Of a stretch of DNA of 64,000 nucleotides, positions 36,687 through 51,412 are shown in pieces (the stretch's first letter is position 1; each line of letters opens with the position of its first letter). The stretch covers positions 2,666,001 to 2,730,000 of the forward strand of contig NZ_CP026167.1 of the NCBI RefSeq assembly GCF_002902985.1. Reading direction: 5' to 3'. The notes below the pieces were generated by a model that was not told the DNA's origin, ran no database searches, and saw only the letters and a program-made list of their open reading frames with translations. The position numbers and the translations under genes were made by a program. The stretch comes from Leclercia sp. LSNIH1 (lineage in GTDB: Bacteria > Pseudomonadota > Gammaproteobacteria > Enterobacterales > Enterobacteriaceae).

Positions 36687-37136
36687 ATGAAACTTTTAAA
36701 AGTGGCAGTAATTGCAGCAATCGTGGTTTCTGGCAGTGCTATGGCTGGTTCTGTTCCACAGTGGGGTAATAACCATGGTGGTAATGGAAATAACAACGTC
36801 AGCCCAGAATCGCTGACCGTTTATCAATATGGTGGCCGTAACAATGTGGACGCTTTGCAAAGCGATGCCCGTGGCTCTGAAATCACCGTTCGTCAGAATG
36901 GCTTCGGTAACGATGCCGATCTGTCTCAGGGTGCTGACAGCAGCGAAATCAGCCTGACCCAGCGTGGCCAGGGTAACGACGCAACCATCAGCCAGTGGAG
37001 TGGCCGTAACCTCTCTGCAACTGTAAGCCAGTCTGGTGGTCGTAACGAAGTCGATCTTCGTCAAACTATGAACGGCGCGTCTGCTAACATCACTCAGGTT
37101 GGCTTCGGCAACACCGTGACTGCTGGTCAGCACTAA
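36687..37136 (+). CDS. csgA: Major curlin CsgA
   Basis: CsgA is the main structural subunit of curli amyloid fibres. The 149-aa product has a signal peptide (MKLLKVAVIAAIVVSGSAMA), a Gly/Asn-rich secretion segment recognised by CsgE/CsgG (GSVPQWGNNHGGNGNNN), and five curlin repeats of the S-x5-Q-x-G-x-x-N-x-A-x3-Q type, from SLTVYQYGGRNNVDALQ to ANITQVGFGNTVTAGQH. It ends in an intrinsic terminator before csgC. Confidence 0.97.
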   Translation: MKLLKVAVIAAIVVSGSAMAGSVPQWGNNHGGNGNNNVSPESLTVYQYGGRNNVDALQSDARGSEITVRQNGFGNDADLSQGADSSEISLTQRGQGNDATISQWSGRNLSATVSQSGGRNEVDLRQTMNGASANITQVGFGNTVTAGQH

Positions 37137-37156
37137 TACTGCCGCTGTACGTCGAA

Positions 37157-37185
37157 AAAACAGGGCTGAGGCCCTGTTTTTTTTT
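37157..37185 (+). terminator. Intrinsic terminator/attenuator after csgA
   Basis: A 10-bp stem AAAACAGGGC / GCCCTGTTTT with a TGAG loop and nine T lies between csgA and csgC, so csgC would be expressed by read-through. Confidence 0.9.
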
Positions 37186-37197
37186 GGGGAGAAGATG

Positions 37198-37524
37198 ATG
37201 AATACACTTTTATTACTTGCCGCGCTGACCAGTCAGATTACCTTTCAAACCACCACCGAAGGTGAGAACGTGACCATTATTCCTCAGGTGACCGTCACAG
37301 AACCGTGTTTATGCCAGGTGCAAATCCTCACCTCGCGCAGTGGCCCAGGCGGTCAGAGCACCTCGCGTCAACAAAACACCGTCTCATTACCGGCAAATAA
37401 AACGGTCAACCTTTCCCGTATGACCCTGAACTCCGGACCCAATGACAAGATAAACGTCATTGTGACGGTCTCGGATGGTAAGTCGTTGCATCTGTCGCAA
37501 CAATGGCCTCCGTCGAAAGCCTGA
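37198..37524 (+). CDS. csgC: Curli assembly chaperone CsgC
   Basis: CsgC is a small periplasmic immunoglobulin-like protein that blocks premature CsgA amyloid formation. The 108-aa product starts MNTLLLLAALTSQITFQTT; an ATG three bases upstream (37195) is also possible, but GGGGAGAAG is better spaced for 37198. The CxC motif is present in EPCLCQVQIL, and the C-terminus SLHLSQQWPPS matches the E. coli protein. Confidence 0.94.
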   Translation: MNTLLLLAALTSQITFQTTTEGENVTIIPQVTVTEPCLCQVQILTSRSGPGGQSTSRQQNTVSLPANKTVNLSRMTLNSGPNDKINVIVTVSDGKSLHLSQQWPPSKA

Positions 37525-37666
37525 TGTTCAAAACATTCATGAAATCAATATATTGATTAAAGTAGCGCGGATGTTATTCCATTGTTATTCTCATGTTGCT
37601 GGTGTCGCCGATGCCAGTCGACAGCCCTCCATGAGGGGCGTTGTTTAAGCGTCAGGGACGATATCA

Positions 37667-37981
37667 ATGAGGATTACAATGATGGTTTCGTCCCATATCA
37701 CCCTGGCCGCAGCCTTTGTTGCTGCGGTTACGCTTACGCCAGTCTGCACGGCCAATGTTATCCATTTTATCGGCCGGATTGTCGAAGAGCCTTGTAACAT
37801 CACCCCTGATGCGCGCGCCTTAACCGTCTCCTGTCCGCAAAATAATAGAATGTCTGTTCAACAGGTCAGCTATAAAGAGGCGCTTGACGGCAGGGTGAAT
37901 GCCGCAGATCTCGCCACTGTCAGCATGAAGTACATCAATCCGGAAAAATCGCTCGCCATCGTGCAGGTTGATTACCGCTGA
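37667..37981 (+). CDS. ymdA: Small secreted protein YmdA
   Basis: This 104-aa protein has an N-terminal signal (MRITMMVSSHITLAAAFVAA, cleavage near VCTA) and two Cys (EEPCNI, VSCPQNN) spaced as in fimbrial-like domains (VIHFIGRIVEEPC resembles pilin subunit starts). It corresponds by position and length to YmdA of E. coli, function unknown. AGGGA lies before the ATG. It stands between csgC and ymdB. Confidence 0.8.
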   Translation: MRITMMVSSHITLAAAFVAAVTLTPVCTANVIHFIGRIVEEPCNITPDARALTVSCPQNNRMSVQQVSYKEALDGRVNAADLATVSMKYINPEKSLAIVQVDYR

Positions 37982-38065
37982 GGCAGGGCCGTTTTCTGTC
38001 AACCGGACTTCCACAACCCAACCTCTGCGATACACTTAAGAAAAAACGGTATGCAGAGGTTGATT

Positions 38066-38608
38066 ATGTACTCCCGAATTGAAGTCTTTCATGGTGATAT
38101 CACCACGCTGCATGTGGATGTGGTCGTTAACGCAGCCAATCCTTCATTAATGGGCGGTGGTGGCGTGGACGGGGCTATTCATCGGGCGGCAGGACCCGCC
38201 CTGCTGGAGGCGTGTAAGCTGGTTCGCCAGCAGCAGGGCGAGTGCGCCCCGGGGCAGGCGGTGATTACGCTTGCCGGAAACCTGCCCGCCAAAGCGGTGA
38301 TCCACACCGTTGGCCCCGTCTGGCATGGGGGCGAACATCATGAAGCACGGCTCCTGGAAGAGGCCTACCGCAACAGCCTGAACCTGGCGGCGGCCAACGG
38401 TTATCAGACTCTCGCCTTCCCGGCAATCAGTACTGGCGTTTATGGCTATCCCCGCGCGGCGGCGGCTGAAATCGCCGTTAACACGGTTTCGGATTATCTC
38501 ACCCTCAAGCCTCTGCCGGAGCGGGTATACTTTGTCTGCTATGATGAAGAAAATGCCCGACTATACAAGCGACTGCTTACCCAACGAGGACAGGAAACCG
38601 ACGCATAA
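38066..38608 (+). CDS. ymdB: O-acetyl-ADP-ribose deacetylase / RNase III modulator YmdB
   Basis: YmdB is a macrodomain protein that deacetylates O-acetyl-ADP-ribose and, in E. coli, binds and restrains RNase III. The 180-aa product starts [20 protein letters not shown]; the macrodomain loops are [18 protein letters not shown] (residues 26-43) and [17 protein letters not shown]. The frame upstream to 38051 is not required. Its 3' end overlaps the likely start of clsC by 56 bp. Confidence 0.94.
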   Translation: MYSRIEVFHGDITTLHVDVVVNAANPSLMGGGGVDGAIHRAAGPALLEACKLVRQQQGECAPGQAVITLAGNLPAKAVIHTVGPVWHGGEHHEARLLEEAYRNSLNLAAANGYQTLAFPAISTGVYGYPRAAAAEIAVNTVSDYLTLKPLPERVYFVCYDEENARLYKRLLTQRGQETDA

Positions 38609-40028
38609 CACGCGACTGGGACGCGCGATTGCACCGGTCAGCTCTTCACATCCTGGCCTTTGTGGGCTTCTCCCTCTTGATAACAGTCTTGACGCCTTCG
38701 CCTGCCGCTTCCGGCTGGCGGAGATGGCGGAAAAGACGCTGGATGTGCAGTACTACATCTGGGAAGACGACATGTCTGGACGCCTGTTGTTTTCCGTCTT
38801 ATTGTCCGCCGCCATGCGCGGCGTCCGCGTGCGCCTGTTGCTCGACGACAACAATACCCAGGGGCTGGACAGCATCCTGCGCCTGCTGGACGCGCATCCT
38901 AACTTTGATGTCCGGCTGTTCAATCCCTTTTCGTTCCGCTCCCTGCGCGCGCTGGGCTATCTCACCGATTTCGCCCGTCTCAATCGCCGGATGCACAACA
39001 AGAGTTTTACCGTGGACGGCGAGGTCACCATTATCGGTGGGCGAAACATCGGTGATGCCTATTTTGGCGCAGGTGAAGAGCCGCTCTTTTCCGATCTGGA
39101 CGTGATGGCGACTGGCCCGGTGGTGCAGGATGTGGCCAACGATTTTGAGCGCTACTGGAACTGCGCCTCGGTCTCCACGCTCCAGCAGGTGCTGGAGCTT
39201 TCCGAGGCGGAAATTGAAGATAAAATTCATCCCCCCGAAGAGTGGTATCGCGACGACATCACCCGCCGATATCTGGATAAATTACAGTCCAGCGACTTTA
39301 TTACCAATCTGGAAGCGGGCAATTTGCCGCTGATTTGGGCCAAAACCCGGCTACTCAGTGACGATCCGCGTAAAGGGCAGGGGCGGGCAAAACGGCACTC
39401 GCTGCTGCCGCAGCGCCTGATGGGGGTGATGGGCTCGCCAGTGCAGCAAATCGATATCATCTCCGCTTATTTTGTTCCGACCCGTGCGGGGGTGGCGCTG
39501 CTGCTACAGATGGTGCGCAAAGGGGTGAAAGTCGCCATCCTCACCAATTCGCTGGCAGCAAACGACGTCTCCGTTGTGCATGCCGGTTATGCCCGCTGGC
39601 GAAAAAAGCTGTTGCGCCACGGCATCGAGCTTTATGAACTAAAGCCCATTCAGGATGGCGTACCGCCAGCGCACGATCGCGGGATCACCGGGAACTCCGG
39701 CTCCAGCCTGCATGCCAAGACGTTCAGCGTCGACGGCGAGAAAGTGTTTATCGGTTCACTTAATTTTGATCCCCGTTCAACCATGCTCAATACCGAGATG
39801 GGCTTTGTCATTGAAAGCGAGAAGCTGGCAAGGATGATCCATACCCGGTTCGTGCGCAGCCAGCGCCATGAAGCCTGGCAACTCCGGCTGGATAAAATGG
39901 GACGTCTGAACTGGATTGAGCGTAAGGAGGGGCAGGAGATCGTGCATAAAAAGGAGCCCAAAACCCGCTTCTGGCAGCGGATGCTGGTGCGTCTGGCCTA
40001 CTGGCTGCCGGTAGAGTGGCTGCTGTAA
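38553..40028 (+). CDS. clsC: Cardiolipin synthase C
   Basis: ClsC makes cardiolipin from phosphatidylglycerol and phosphatidylethanolamine at the inner membrane and works with YmdB. Two phospholipase-D HKD motifs are clear: [19 protein letters not shown] and [21 protein letters not shown]. The start is uncertain: the open frame extends into ymdB, with ATG codons at 38541, 38544 and 38553. I use 38553 (491 aa), close to the long E. coli form; no start codon lies at the position of the shorter 473-aa annotation. The C-terminus PVEWLL matches. Confidence 0.92.
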   Translation: MPDYTSDCLPNEDRKPTHNTRLGRAIAPVSSSHPGLCGLLPLDNSLDAFACRFRLAEMAEKTLDVQYYIWEDDMSGRLLFSVLLSAAMRGVRVRLLLDDNNTQGLDSILRLLDAHPNFDVRLFNPFSFRSLRALGYLTDFARLNRRMHNKSFTVDGEVTIIGGRNIGDAYFGAGEEPLFSDLDVMATGPVVQDVANDFERYWNCASVSTLQQVLELSEAEIEDKIHPPEEWYRDDITRRYLDKLQSSDFITNLEAGNLPLIWAKTRLLSDDPRKGQGRAKRHSLLPQRLMGVMGSPVQQIDIISAYFVPTRAGVALLLQMVRKGVKVAILTNSLAANDVSVVHAGYARWRKKLLRHGIELYELKPIQDGVPPAHDRGITGNSGSSLHAKTFSVDGEKVFIGSLNFDPRSTMLNTEMGFVIESEKLARMIHTRFVRSQRHEAWQLRLDKMGRLNWIERKEGQEIVHKKEPKTRFWQRMLVRLAYWLPVEWLL

Positions 40029-40062
40029 TGACGCGCCGGTTCAGCGACCGGCGCGCAACGGC

Positions 40063-41223
40063 TTAGCTGGTAACCTGCGGTGATTTTTCCGCCTTGGCGG
40101 CCGGTTTGCCGGAAAAGAGAAAGCGCAGCAGCGGAATACGCAGATGAATTTCGTATAGCGCAATGGCAATGCCTACCACAAACACCAGCCCACAGATAAA
40201 GCCAAGCAGATTTGAGCTGATATGCGGCGTAATGTAGGCGCCAAAGAAGAGCGTTAACGGATGGTGCACCAGATAAATGAACAGCGAGGCGTTGACGAAA
40301 TAGGTGACGCGCGCCGATTTAAAGTTCAGCAGGCGGTGTCCCAGCGCAAAGACCACATTCACCATCCACAGCCCCAGCAGCATGGTGATCACGCTTTCGG
40401 TTTCATACATCCAGGCATCGCCGCTGCCATAACGCTGGTTGAGCAGATACGCGATAAATGCCAACAACGCCCCGAGGGCGCAGCCGCGTGACGGCGTGGT
40501 AAACAGCGCTTTCAGCTTCGGATGCACAAACGCCAGGGCGCCAATCAGGAGGAAGGGCAGGTAGAAGAGCGTCTGCATTACCACAAAATTAAACAGGCCG
40601 TCGCTGAGGATCGGTGACCAGACGAGTAAAAGCGTGCGGCGCAGCGCGGCATAGATGATACCCAGGATTAAAAACAGCACCGACAGCTTGCCCCAGGTGA
40701 TATCGCCAAAAAAGGCGTCCGACCGGGCGCTGAGATGCTGGCGCATGCGGCTGAAGAGCCACAGGCTGACCGTGGTCATCACCACCAGCACCAGCAGGAA
40801 CCACAGATGAGAGACCAGTTCCCAGGCGAGGGTGTTGTATTTATCGTACAGCGACAGGGTGTGCCAGCAATCCGCTTTGCCTTTGACATGTTGCAGCATG
40901 ATGAATTGCGGCAGCGTCAGCAGGGGGATGGCGGTAAGCATCGGAATACCGACGCGCTCCACGCGCACTTTCCACCAGCGTTTAAGCGGGTAGCGCAAAA
41001 AAAGCATGTAAGAGAAGTAGCCCGAAATAACGAAAAAGACCTGCATCCGGAAGGAGTGGATAAAATCGTTAAACAGCGTCAGCCACCACGACGACTCCGC
41101 ACTATTGACGTGCCAGACGTGGCTCGAATAAATCAAGGAAATGTGAAAAGGGATCCCCAGCAGCATGAGCCATGCCCGGATGGAATCAAGGAAATATTCG
41201 CGTTGTGCGGGTACGGTACTCAT
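40063..41223 (-). CDS. mdoC: Glucans biosynthesis protein MdoC (OpgC)
   Basis: OpgC is an inner-membrane acyltransferase-3 family protein that adds succinyl groups to osmoregulated periplasmic glucans. The 386-aa product has about ten membrane segments, starting [20 protein letters not shown] with the conserved Arg and His of the family. It is divergent from mdoGH across 255 bp, as in E. coli. Confidence 0.95.
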   Translation of the reverse strand: MSTVPAQREYFLDSIRAWLMLLGIPFHISLIYSSHVWHVNSAESSWWLTLFNDFIHSFRMQVFFVISGYFSYMLFLRYPLKRWWKVRVERVGIPMLTAIPLLTLPQFIMLQHVKGKADCWHTLSLYDKYNTLAWELVSHLWFLLVLVVMTTVSLWLFSRMRQHLSARSDAFFGDITWGKLSVLFLILGIIYAALRRTLLLVWSPILSDGLFNFVVMQTLFYLPFLLIGALAFVHPKLKALFTTPSRGCALGALLAFIAYLLNQRYGSGDAWMYETESVITMLLGLWMVNVVFALGHRLLNFKSARVTYFVNASLFIYLVHHPLTLFFGAYITPHISSNLLGFICGLVFVVGIAIALYEIHLRIPLLRFLFSGKPAAKAEKSPQVTS

Positions 41224-41418
41224 ATAACGTTGCGCATTCTCAGACTTTTCGTCTTATCCCTAAGACCAATAGTGTTTACATTCGGTGCCAACCCTACACG
41301 AAGTCTGACACACTGTCTCCAGGATAAGCACGCAAAGTGAAAACGGGTTACTTTCACTTGCTTAAACCATGAGCCAGCACGCTGAACAAAGCGGTGATTA
41401 TGTTGTCGGAATGCCTGA

Positions 41419-45553
<4,135 letters not shown>

Positions 45554-45555
45554 TG

Positions 45556-45626
45556 TGTCGGAAGGCGCTACGCTTACCCGGCCTACAAAATCTGTAGGCC
45601 CGTGCAAGCGCAGCGCCGCCAGGCAA
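45556..45626. repeat. REP/BIME element
   Basis: Two inverted REP units, GGCGCTACGCTTACCCGGCC and GTGCAAGCGCAGCGCCGCC, follow mdoH and precede its terminator. Confidence 0.7.
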
Positions 45627-45630
45627 ATAA

Positions 45631-45657
45631 ATACCGGCCCTGGAGCCGGTATTTTTA
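45631..45657 (+). terminator. Intrinsic terminator of mdoGH
   Basis: An 8-bp stem ATACCGGC / GCCGGTAT with a 6-nt loop is followed by five T, just before the yceK ribosome site. Confidence 0.85.
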
Positions 45658-45673
45658 TCTTTTGAGGTACTGG

Positions 45674-45901
45674 ATGAGATTTTTCATCGTCATCACAATG
45701 GCGCTATTACTGAGCGGCTGCGGCAGTATCATTAGCCGGACGATCCCAGGTCAAGGACACGGCAATCAATATTACCCGGGCGTGCAATGGGATGTCCGTG
45801 ACTCCGCATGGCGCTACCTGACGATACTCGATCTGCCGTTCTCCCTGGTCTTCGATACGCTACTGCTGCCCATCGACGCTCAGCACGGGCCCTATGAATA
45901 A
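45674..45901 (+). CDS. yceK: Small lipoprotein YceK
   Basis: YceK is a 75-aa lipoprotein: signal MRFFIVITMALLLSGC with lipobox LLSGC (Cys16) and the DUF1375 core GSIISRTIPGQGHGNQYYPG, then LPFSLVFDTLLLPID. I start at the ATG at 45674 with TGAGGTA upstream; the longer frame begins in the REP region. The stop lies directly beside that of convergent msyB. Confidence 0.95.
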   Translation: MRFFIVITMALLLSGCGSIISRTIPGQGHGNQYYPGVQWDVRDSAWRYLTILDLPFSLVFDTLLLPIDAQHGPYE

Positions 45902-46276
45902 TTAACGTTCGTCCCACTCATCCGCTGCGGTTTGTCCCTCTTCGGTATCCAGCGGCGGCTCAAGCTGGAATTCACCCTCATCCCATTCATGCAGGGTGTT
46001 CTCTTCCAGCCACTCCTGACGCAGCTCAATCTCGTCATAATCGCCATCAAACACCGCCTGAGCCGCTTCGCCGCTCAGTACGGGCAGGCACTCGCCGTCT
46101 TCGCCGTCATCGGCAAAAAATTCGGCCTGCCACATAATGTCCCCATCCTGCATGACATATTTCTGGATATTGAGTTGCTCAATATTCGCGTCTTCTTCCT
46201 CAATGCCGGGATTATCGGCGAGAAACTCTTCGCGCGCGGCATCAATCGCTTCCTCTAAAGTGGCAAACATAGTCAT
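45902..46276 (-). CDS. msyB: Acidic protein MsyB
   Basis: MsyB is a very acidic cytoplasmic protein first found as a multicopy suppressor of secY and secA mutants; it is osmotically and RpoS induced. The 124-aa product equals the E. coli length and is rich in Asp/Glu throughout (FATLEEAIDAAREEFLADN, FFADDGEDGECLPVL). No enzymatic motif is seen. It is convergent with yceK with no intervening bases. Confidence 0.95.
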   Translation of the reverse strand: MTMFATLEEAIDAAREEFLADNPGIEEEDANIEQLNIQKYVMQDGDIMWQAEFFADDGEDGECLPVLSGEAAQAVFDGDYDEIELRQEWLEENTLHEWDEGEFQLEPPLDTEEGQTAADEWDER

Positions 46277-46374
46277 CGGCGTCTCCCTGTGAATTGACGT
46301 GGTGTTCAGGGAAAGAATAGCTGATTCTCCATAATTGCAAGTATGAAAGCGGCAAAAGCCTTCACGCAGCGGTC

Positions 46375-47625
46375 TTAATCGGCGGCAGAGACCTTATCTG
46401 ATTCCGGAATAGCCCTGGGTCGGCGCACGGCACGGGACAGACTGAACCACGAATAGATCGCGTTGAATAGCACCACGCAGGCGGTGACGATAAATACCGC
46501 GCGAAAACCGTAGCTGGCGGCAATACCGGCCCCCAGAAGAGGGCCGGTGACGTTGCCGATATCGCGGAACGACTGGTTGTAGCTGAAGATTCGTCCGGCA
46601 ATCTGATTGGTAGAGTTATAGACCAGCAGGGTCTGCACCGCAGGCAGCAGGGCACCATCGGCCGCCCCGAGTAAAAAGCGCAGAACACCCAGCTGCCACG
46701 GGGATTGCACAAATGACATCGGGATGAGGAGCAGCACAGAGATCACCAGCGCGACGATCAGGATCCTTTCCGGACCAATCCGATCGCCCAGTTTCCCTAG
46801 TCGCGGGGCGCTGATCAGGGCGGCCACGCCGGGCACCGAGGCAATCATGCCGCTGATAAAGGCGATATTGCCCACATGCCCGGCCAGGTCGCGCACGTAG
46901 AGCGTCAGGATCGGCGCAATGGAGCCGGTAGCGACCTGAATAATCATGGTGGTGACAAACAGGCTGATGACCAGGCGAGGATTTTTAAGGGAGGCAAAGA
47001 CCTCGCGGGCATGCAGCATCTCTTTTTTCGGCACCGGGGTAAAATTTTCCCGGATGCAGAATAAGGTCACCAGGAAGCAGGCAAACAGTACCCCCGCGGT
47101 GATAAAAAATACTGGCCGCAAACCGTAGCTGTCCGCCATTAATCCCCCGGCCAGTGGGCCAAGCAGGGCGCCGCTTACCGCACCAGTAGAGAGTGTTCCC
47201 AGCGCCCAGCCGCTTTTATGGCGGGGGATCTGCGTGGCGATAAGCGCGTTGGCATTAGGCACAAAGCCGCCCAGCAGACCCAGTAGCGCGCGCAATACCA
47301 GAAACTGCCAGATGTTTTGCGCCAGCCCCATCAGCAGCATGATGATGGCCATTCCCAACGCCGAACGCAGCAGCATAATCTTGCGCCCTTTGCGGTCGGC
47401 CAGCCCGCCCCAGAAAGGGGAGGCGATAGCGGAGAAGAGAAACGTGATGCTGAATACTAGCCCGGACCACATATTGAGCGCGCTGTGGCCGCTGACGCCG
47501 AGTTGTTCTACGTAGAGCGGCAGAAAAGGCATCACCAGGCTAAAAGCGGCGCCCGTGAGAAAGCAGCCCAGCCAGGCAACCATAAGGTTCCGCTTCCAGT
47601 TTATTGGCGTTTCTGAGGGAGACAT
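46375..47625 (-). CDS. mdtG: MFS multidrug efflux protein MdtG
   Basis: MdtG is a 12-helix major facilitator drug exporter that raises fosfomycin and deoxycholate tolerance. The 416-aa product starts [20 protein letters not shown], with 11 codons of upstream open frame rejected. MFS motif A is present as [13 protein letters not shown] near residues 80-92. A candidate marbox lies upstream; in E. coli the gene is in the MarA/SoxS/Rob regulon. The C-terminal tail [16 protein letters not shown] is longer than in E. coli. Confidence 0.95.
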   Translation of the reverse strand: MSPSETPINWKRNLMVAWLGCFLTGAAFSLVMPFLPLYVEQLGVSGHSALNMWSGLVFSITFLFSAIASPFWGGLADRKGRKIMLLRSALGMAIIMLLMGLAQNIWQFLVLRALLGLLGGFVPNANALIATQIPRHKSGWALGTLSTGAVSGALLGPLAGGLMADSYGLRPVFFITAGVLFACFLVTLFCIRENFTPVPKKEMLHAREVFASLKNPRLVISLFVTTMIIQVATGSIAPILTLYVRDLAGHVGNIAFISGMIASVPGVAALISAPRLGKLGDRIGPERILIVALVISVLLLIPMSFVQSPWQLGVLRFLLGAADGALLPAVQTLLVYNSTNQIAGRIFSYNQSFRDIGNVTGPLLGAGIAASYGFRAVFIVTACVVLFNAIYSWFSLSRAVRRPRAIPESDKVSAAD

Positions 47626-47696
47626 AGCTATCCGCGTTATGATGCGCGACGGCATCATTTATAAAAGAAGGTAATAAGCCTGCTAATTATGCGCCT

Positions 47697-47715
47697 GGGT
47701 GATGGTTGCTGCAAT
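47697..47715 (-). promoter_or_regulatory. Candidate marbox upstream of mdtG
   Basis: ATTGCAGCAACCATCACCC (minus strand) fits the degenerate MarA/SoxS/Rob consensus AYnGCACnnWnnRYYAAAY at most fixed positions, 72 bp before the mdtG start. Mismatches fall at the first C and in the AAAY end, so this is tentative. Confidence 0.35.
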
Positions 47716-47771
47716 GACGGAGAGCATTATAAGCTTAAAGAGCAGTGCGGCCCGGAGGCCGCAGGGGAGGA

Positions 47772-48698
47772 TTAATAGCGGGAAGGGACACCTTCCGGAC
47801 GGGTTTTAAAGCGGCGATGTAGCCACATGTACTGTTCGGGCGCCAGCAGAATGCACTTTTCCACCACCTCATTCATCCACGCGGCAGTGGTTCTGGCATC
47901 ATCCAACGGCGGGGAGCACTCCGGTTCCAGCATCATCAGCTCGTAGCCCTTGCCGTCAGGTTTGCGACGCGGCACAAAAGGAACAATCGCCGCGTTCGAC
48001 AGACGGGCCAGCGTCCATGTGCCGGTGGTGGTAGCTGCCTCGTCGACCGCAAAGAAGGGCACAAAGACGCTGGCGGTTGGGCCGTAGTCATGATCTGGCG
48101 CGTACCAGATCACCTCCCCGGATTTCAGGGCGCGGATCATCCCCTTGAGATCTTTACGGTCGATCATGCTCTTGTTGGAGCGCATCCGCCCCCAGGTCTG
48201 CAGCCAGTCGATCACCGGGTTGTCGTTCGGGCGATAGACGCCAATACCGGGCGCCTGCATGCCAAACATCCGCGCGCCGATCTCCAGCGTCAGAAAATGG
48301 ACGCCGATCAGCAGAACGCCAGTTTTATTGGCCTGCAGATTGTGCACCGGATCCATGCCGGTGCCGGTCACTTCCGTCCAGCGCGCCATACGCTTATTGG
48401 ACCAGAACCAGGCCATTCCGGTCTCCATCAGCCCCATGCCAACGGATTCAAAATTTTTCACTACCATGGTGTCGCGCTCGTGCTCGCTCATCTCCGGGAA
48501 ACAGAGTTCCAGATTACGGCGGGCAATGCGGGCGCGGCGGGACATAAAGCGCATCGCCAGTCGACCCAGACCGCAGCCAAGACGGTAGATCAGCGGGTAG
48601 GGCAGCTGCACCAGTAACCATAATAAACCGATGCCAGCCCAGGTCAGCCAGTAACGAGGATGTAGAAGCGCAATGGAAAATTTAGGGAGTTGAGTCAT
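47772..48698 (-). CDS. lpxL: Lipid A lauroyl acyltransferase LpxL
   Basis: LpxL transfers laurate from acyl-ACP to Kdo2-lipid IVA at the inner membrane. The 308-aa product starts [20 protein letters not shown]; the frame extends 17 codons further upstream but without conservation. The HX4D/E acyltransferase motif reads HFLTLE in [18 protein letters not shown], and the [16 protein letters not shown] and [14 protein letters not shown] blocks match the family. It lies divergent from trhO. Confidence 0.96.
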   Translation of the reverse strand: MTQLPKFSIALLHPRYWLTWAGIGLLWLLVQLPYPLIYRLGCGLGRLAMRFMSRRARIARRNLELCFPEMSEHERDTMVVKNFESVGMGLMETGMAWFWSNKRMARWTEVTGTGMDPVHNLQANKTGVLLIGVHFLTLEIGARMFGMQAPGIGVYRPNDNPVIDWLQTWGRMRSNKSMIDRKDLKGMIRALKSGEVIWYAPDHDYGPTASVFVPFFAVDEAATTTGTWTLARLSNAAIVPFVPRRKPDGKGYELMMLEPECSPPLDDARTTAAWMNEVVEKCILLAPEQYMWLHRRFKTRPEGVPSRY

Positions 48699-48918
48699 GT
48701 CGTTCCTGTTTGTGATACGTCCTGTTGGCGTAGTGTCGCATTTTTCCATTGATAACCAAAATGCATCGCTATGGAATGGTCATGAATAGAGCAAATGTTA
48801 TACCCTCGGCATTTTAACGTGAGAAATGTAGCGCAAAATGAAGGGATGTAAATTCCCAATGTTTGCTATATGATGCCGACCGATTTTCATTCTCATACGA
48901 TTGCAGGAACCGTACACC

Positions 48919-49968
48919 ATGCCAGTGTTACACAACCTCATTTCGAACGAAGAGCTGAAAGCGCGCATGTTGGCTGAAACCGAGCCGCGCAGGACGATCT
49001 CGTTCTATAAATATTTCACCATCGTTAACCCGCAGGCTACCCGCGACGCGCTGTACAAGGCGTTAACCGCGCTGAACGTCTTTGGCCGTATCTATCTGGC
49101 CCATGAGGGCATCAATGCTCAGATCAGCGTGCCTGAAAGCAAGCTCGATGAGCTGCGCAGCTTCCTCTATGGCTTCGATCCGGCTCTGGACGGCCTGCGC
49201 CTGAATATTGCGCTGGACGATGATGGTAAATCCTTCTGGGTGCTGCGCATGAAGGTGCGGGAGCGCATTGTGGCGGACGGCATTGATGACCCGACCTTTG
49301 ATGCCAGCGACGTGGGCGATTACCTGAAAGCGTCAGAAGTGAACGCCATGCTGGACGATCCTGACGCCGTGTTTATCGATATGCGTAACCACTATGAATA
49401 TGAAGTGGGCCATTTCGAAAACGCACTGGAAATCCCGGCAGATACTTTCCGTGAGCAGCTGCCAAAAGCCGTTGAGATGATGCAGGAGCATAAGGACAAA
49501 AAAATTGTCATGTACTGCACCGGCGGGATCCGCTGCGAAAAAGCCAGCGCCTGGATGAAGCACAACGGCTTTAACAAGGTGTGGCATATCGAAGGCGGGA
49601 TCATCGAGTATGCCCGTCGCGCCCGCGAGCAGGGGCTACCAGTGCGCTTTATCGGCAAGAACTTCGTCTTTGACGAGCGCATGGGTGAGCGCATCTCTGA
49701 TGATGTGATTGCCCACTGTCATCAGTGCGGCACCGCCTGCGACACCCATACCAACTGCAAAAATGACGGTTGTCATCTGCTGTTTATTCAGTGTCCGGCC
49801 TGCGCTGAGAAGTTTAACGGCTGCTGCAGCGAGCTGTGTAGCGAAGAGAGCATGTTGCCTGAAGAGGAGCAGCGCCGCCGCCGTGCCGGGCGCGAAAATG
49901 GCAATAAGATCTTTAATAAGTCGCGGGGGCGTCTGAATACCCGCCTGGGCATTCCTGACCCGGAGTGA
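48919..49968 (+). CDS. trhO: tRNA uridine(34) hydroxylase TrhO
   Basis: TrhO (YceA) carries out oxygen-dependent hydroxylation of uridine 34 in tRNAs, leading to cmo5U/mo5U. The 349-aa product starts [17 protein letters not shown]. It has an N-terminal acylphosphatase-like domain ([16 protein letters not shown]), a rhodanese domain with the catalytic loop [10 protein letters not shown], and a C-terminal Cys-rich region ([20 protein letters not shown]). Length is one residue short of E. coli. Confidence 0.95.
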   Translation: MPVLHNLISNEELKARMLAETEPRRTISFYKYFTIVNPQATRDALYKALTALNVFGRIYLAHEGINAQISVPESKLDELRSFLYGFDPALDGLRLNIALDDDGKSFWVLRMKVRERIVADGIDDPTFDASDVGDYLKASEVNAMLDDPDAVFIDMRNHYEYEVGHFENALEIPADTFREQLPKAVEMMQEHKDKKIVMYCTGGIRCEKASAWMKHNGFNKVWHIEGGIIEYARRAREQGLPVRFIGKNFVFDERMGERISDDVIAHCHQCGTACDTHTNCKNDGCHLLFIQCPACAEKFNGCCSELCSEESMLPEEEQRRRRAGRENGNKIFNKSRGRLNTRLGIPDPE

Positions 49969-49979
49969 CCCTGAAACCT

Positions 49980-49999
49980 TGCCCGGTCGCGTGACCGGG
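49980..49999. terminator. Hairpin between convergent trhO and yceI
   Basis: Perfect 8-bp stem GCCCGGTC / GACCGGGC with a GCGT loop lies 12 bp after trhO. T-tracts are weak on both sides, so it is probably a bidirectional but inefficient terminator. Confidence 0.6.
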
Positions 50000-50007
50000 C
50001 GAGGGTA

Positions 50008-50583
50008 TTATTTCTGCTGAACCCCTTCTACCGAAATGATCAGCTCTACGTCCTGCGACGCCGGGCCCAGATCGGTAGTGATGTTGAAGTCTTTCAGGTG
50101 AATTTTACCTGATGCCTCAAACCCGGCGCGTTTCCCGCCCCACGGATCGTCACCCTGACCAATCAGTTTTGCATCCAGCTTAACCGGTTTCGTTACGCCG
50201 TTCAGCGTCAGGTTGCCGGTAATATCCAGCCCGTCACCATCCTTTTTCACCTCGGTCGAGGTAAAGGTCGCCTGCGGGTATTTCGCCACGTTGAGGAAGT
50301 CTGCGCTGCGCAGATGCTTGTCGCGCTCGGCGTGGTTAGTATCGAGGCTGTTGGTGTTCAGGGTGACATTGACTTTATCATTCGCCGGATTGCTCTCATC
50401 AAAGGTAAATGAGCCATCGAAATCCTTGAATGTGCCGTACAGCCAGCTGTACCCCAGATGCTGAATACGGAAGTTCACAAAGGCGTGCTGGCCTTGTTTA
50501 TCAATTTTGTAGTCCGCTGCCACGGCGGCGCCGGTGGTGAACAGCAGAGACGCTAAGGTTAATCCCAGCAGGCTTTTCTTCAT
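50008..50583 (-). CDS. yceI: Periplasmic YceI-family protein
   Basis: YceI is a periplasmic lipocalin-like protein induced by base or osmotic stress that binds isoprenoid quinone-type lipids. The 191-aa product equals the E. coli length, with a signal peptide ending near AAVAAD and the family blocks [19 protein letters not shown] and [16 protein letters not shown]. It starts 1 bp after the yceJ stop, so the two are one operon. Confidence 0.96.
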   Translation of the reverse strand: MKKSLLGLTLASLLFTTGAAVAADYKIDKQGQHAFVNFRIQHLGYSWLYGTFKDFDGSFTFDESNPANDKVNVTLNTNSLDTNHAERDKHLRSADFLNVAKYPQATFTSTEVKKDGDGLDITGNLTLNGVTKPVKLDAKLIGQGDDPWGGKRAGFEASGKIHLKDFNITTDLGPASQDVELIISVEGVQQK

Positions 50584-50584
50584 T

Positions 50585-51151
50585 TTATGCTCCAGAGTCA
50601 GGGGACGCTTTGCCCAACATACGTGTCAGGGTGGCGTCTTTGTCGATAAAGTGATGTTTCATGGCGGCAAGTCCATGTAATACGGAGAGAATAACTACGC
50701 CCCAGGCCAGCCATAAATGCACGGATCCAGCCAGATCGGCCTGGGGGCCGGCATCGGCCAGCAGGGCGGGGACGTCAAACAGGCCGAAGACACTGATAGG
50801 TTTTCCGTCAGCGGTGGAGATCAAATAGCCGCTGATCAGGATGGCGAAAAGCAAGGCGTACAGGGCGATATGGGCGGCGGCAGCGCTAATACGTGTAAAG
50901 CGAGTCTGGCTTTTCAGCGCCGGCGGAACAGGGGAGATATGGCGCCAGAGCAGCCGCACCACCAGCGCCAGCATCAGCATAAAGCCGATGCTTTTGTGCA
51001 GCTCCGGTGCCTGGTGATACCAGCCATCGTAATAGCTCAGGGTCACCATCCAGAGGCCAAGACCAAACATGCCGTAAACCGCAATCGCCATCAGCCAGTG
51101 CAGACTCATGGAAATAACGCCATAGCGTGTGGGGGAATTTCGCACCTGCAT
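50585..51151 (-). CDS. yceJ: Cytochrome b561 family protein YceJ
   Basis: YceJ is an inner-membrane di-haem cytochrome b561 homologue with four membrane helices. The His ligands are in [24 protein letters not shown], the [11 protein letters not shown] helix and [12 protein letters not shown] use the ATG at 51151 (188 aa, the E. coli length); one at 51163 adds MVLK. The partnership with YceI suggests electron transfer to or from a lipid or quinone in the periplasm, an inference from the operon. Confidence 0.93.
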   Translation of the reverse strand: MQVRNSPTRYGVISMSLHWLMAIAVYGMFGLGLWMVTLSYYDGWYHQAPELHKSIGFMLMLALVVRLLWRHISPVPPALKSQTRFTRISAAAAHIALYALLFAILISGYLISTADGKPISVFGLFDVPALLADAGPQADLAGSVHLWLAWGVVILSVLHGLAAMKHHFIDKDATLTRMLGKASPDSGA

Positions 51152-51412
51152 TTTGAGCACCATTATTAATTCGCAAGCGCTAAAAATGGCGTGAGCAAAA
51201 CATTAATGCAAATGATATTTACACATATTCAATATTAATTTTATTTGTTCGATTATTTTGAATGAATATTAGAAATGATAGTCAATGGCGCTGTTAATGA
51301 TTTGCTGGAGCGGCTGATTTTTGGCGGGTTGTGACATTTTTATGATGTTCAAATAATTTATGGGGAAATTATAGTTATTTTAAGAAATGTCAGTTTTTGT
51401 CAATGAATCTCA

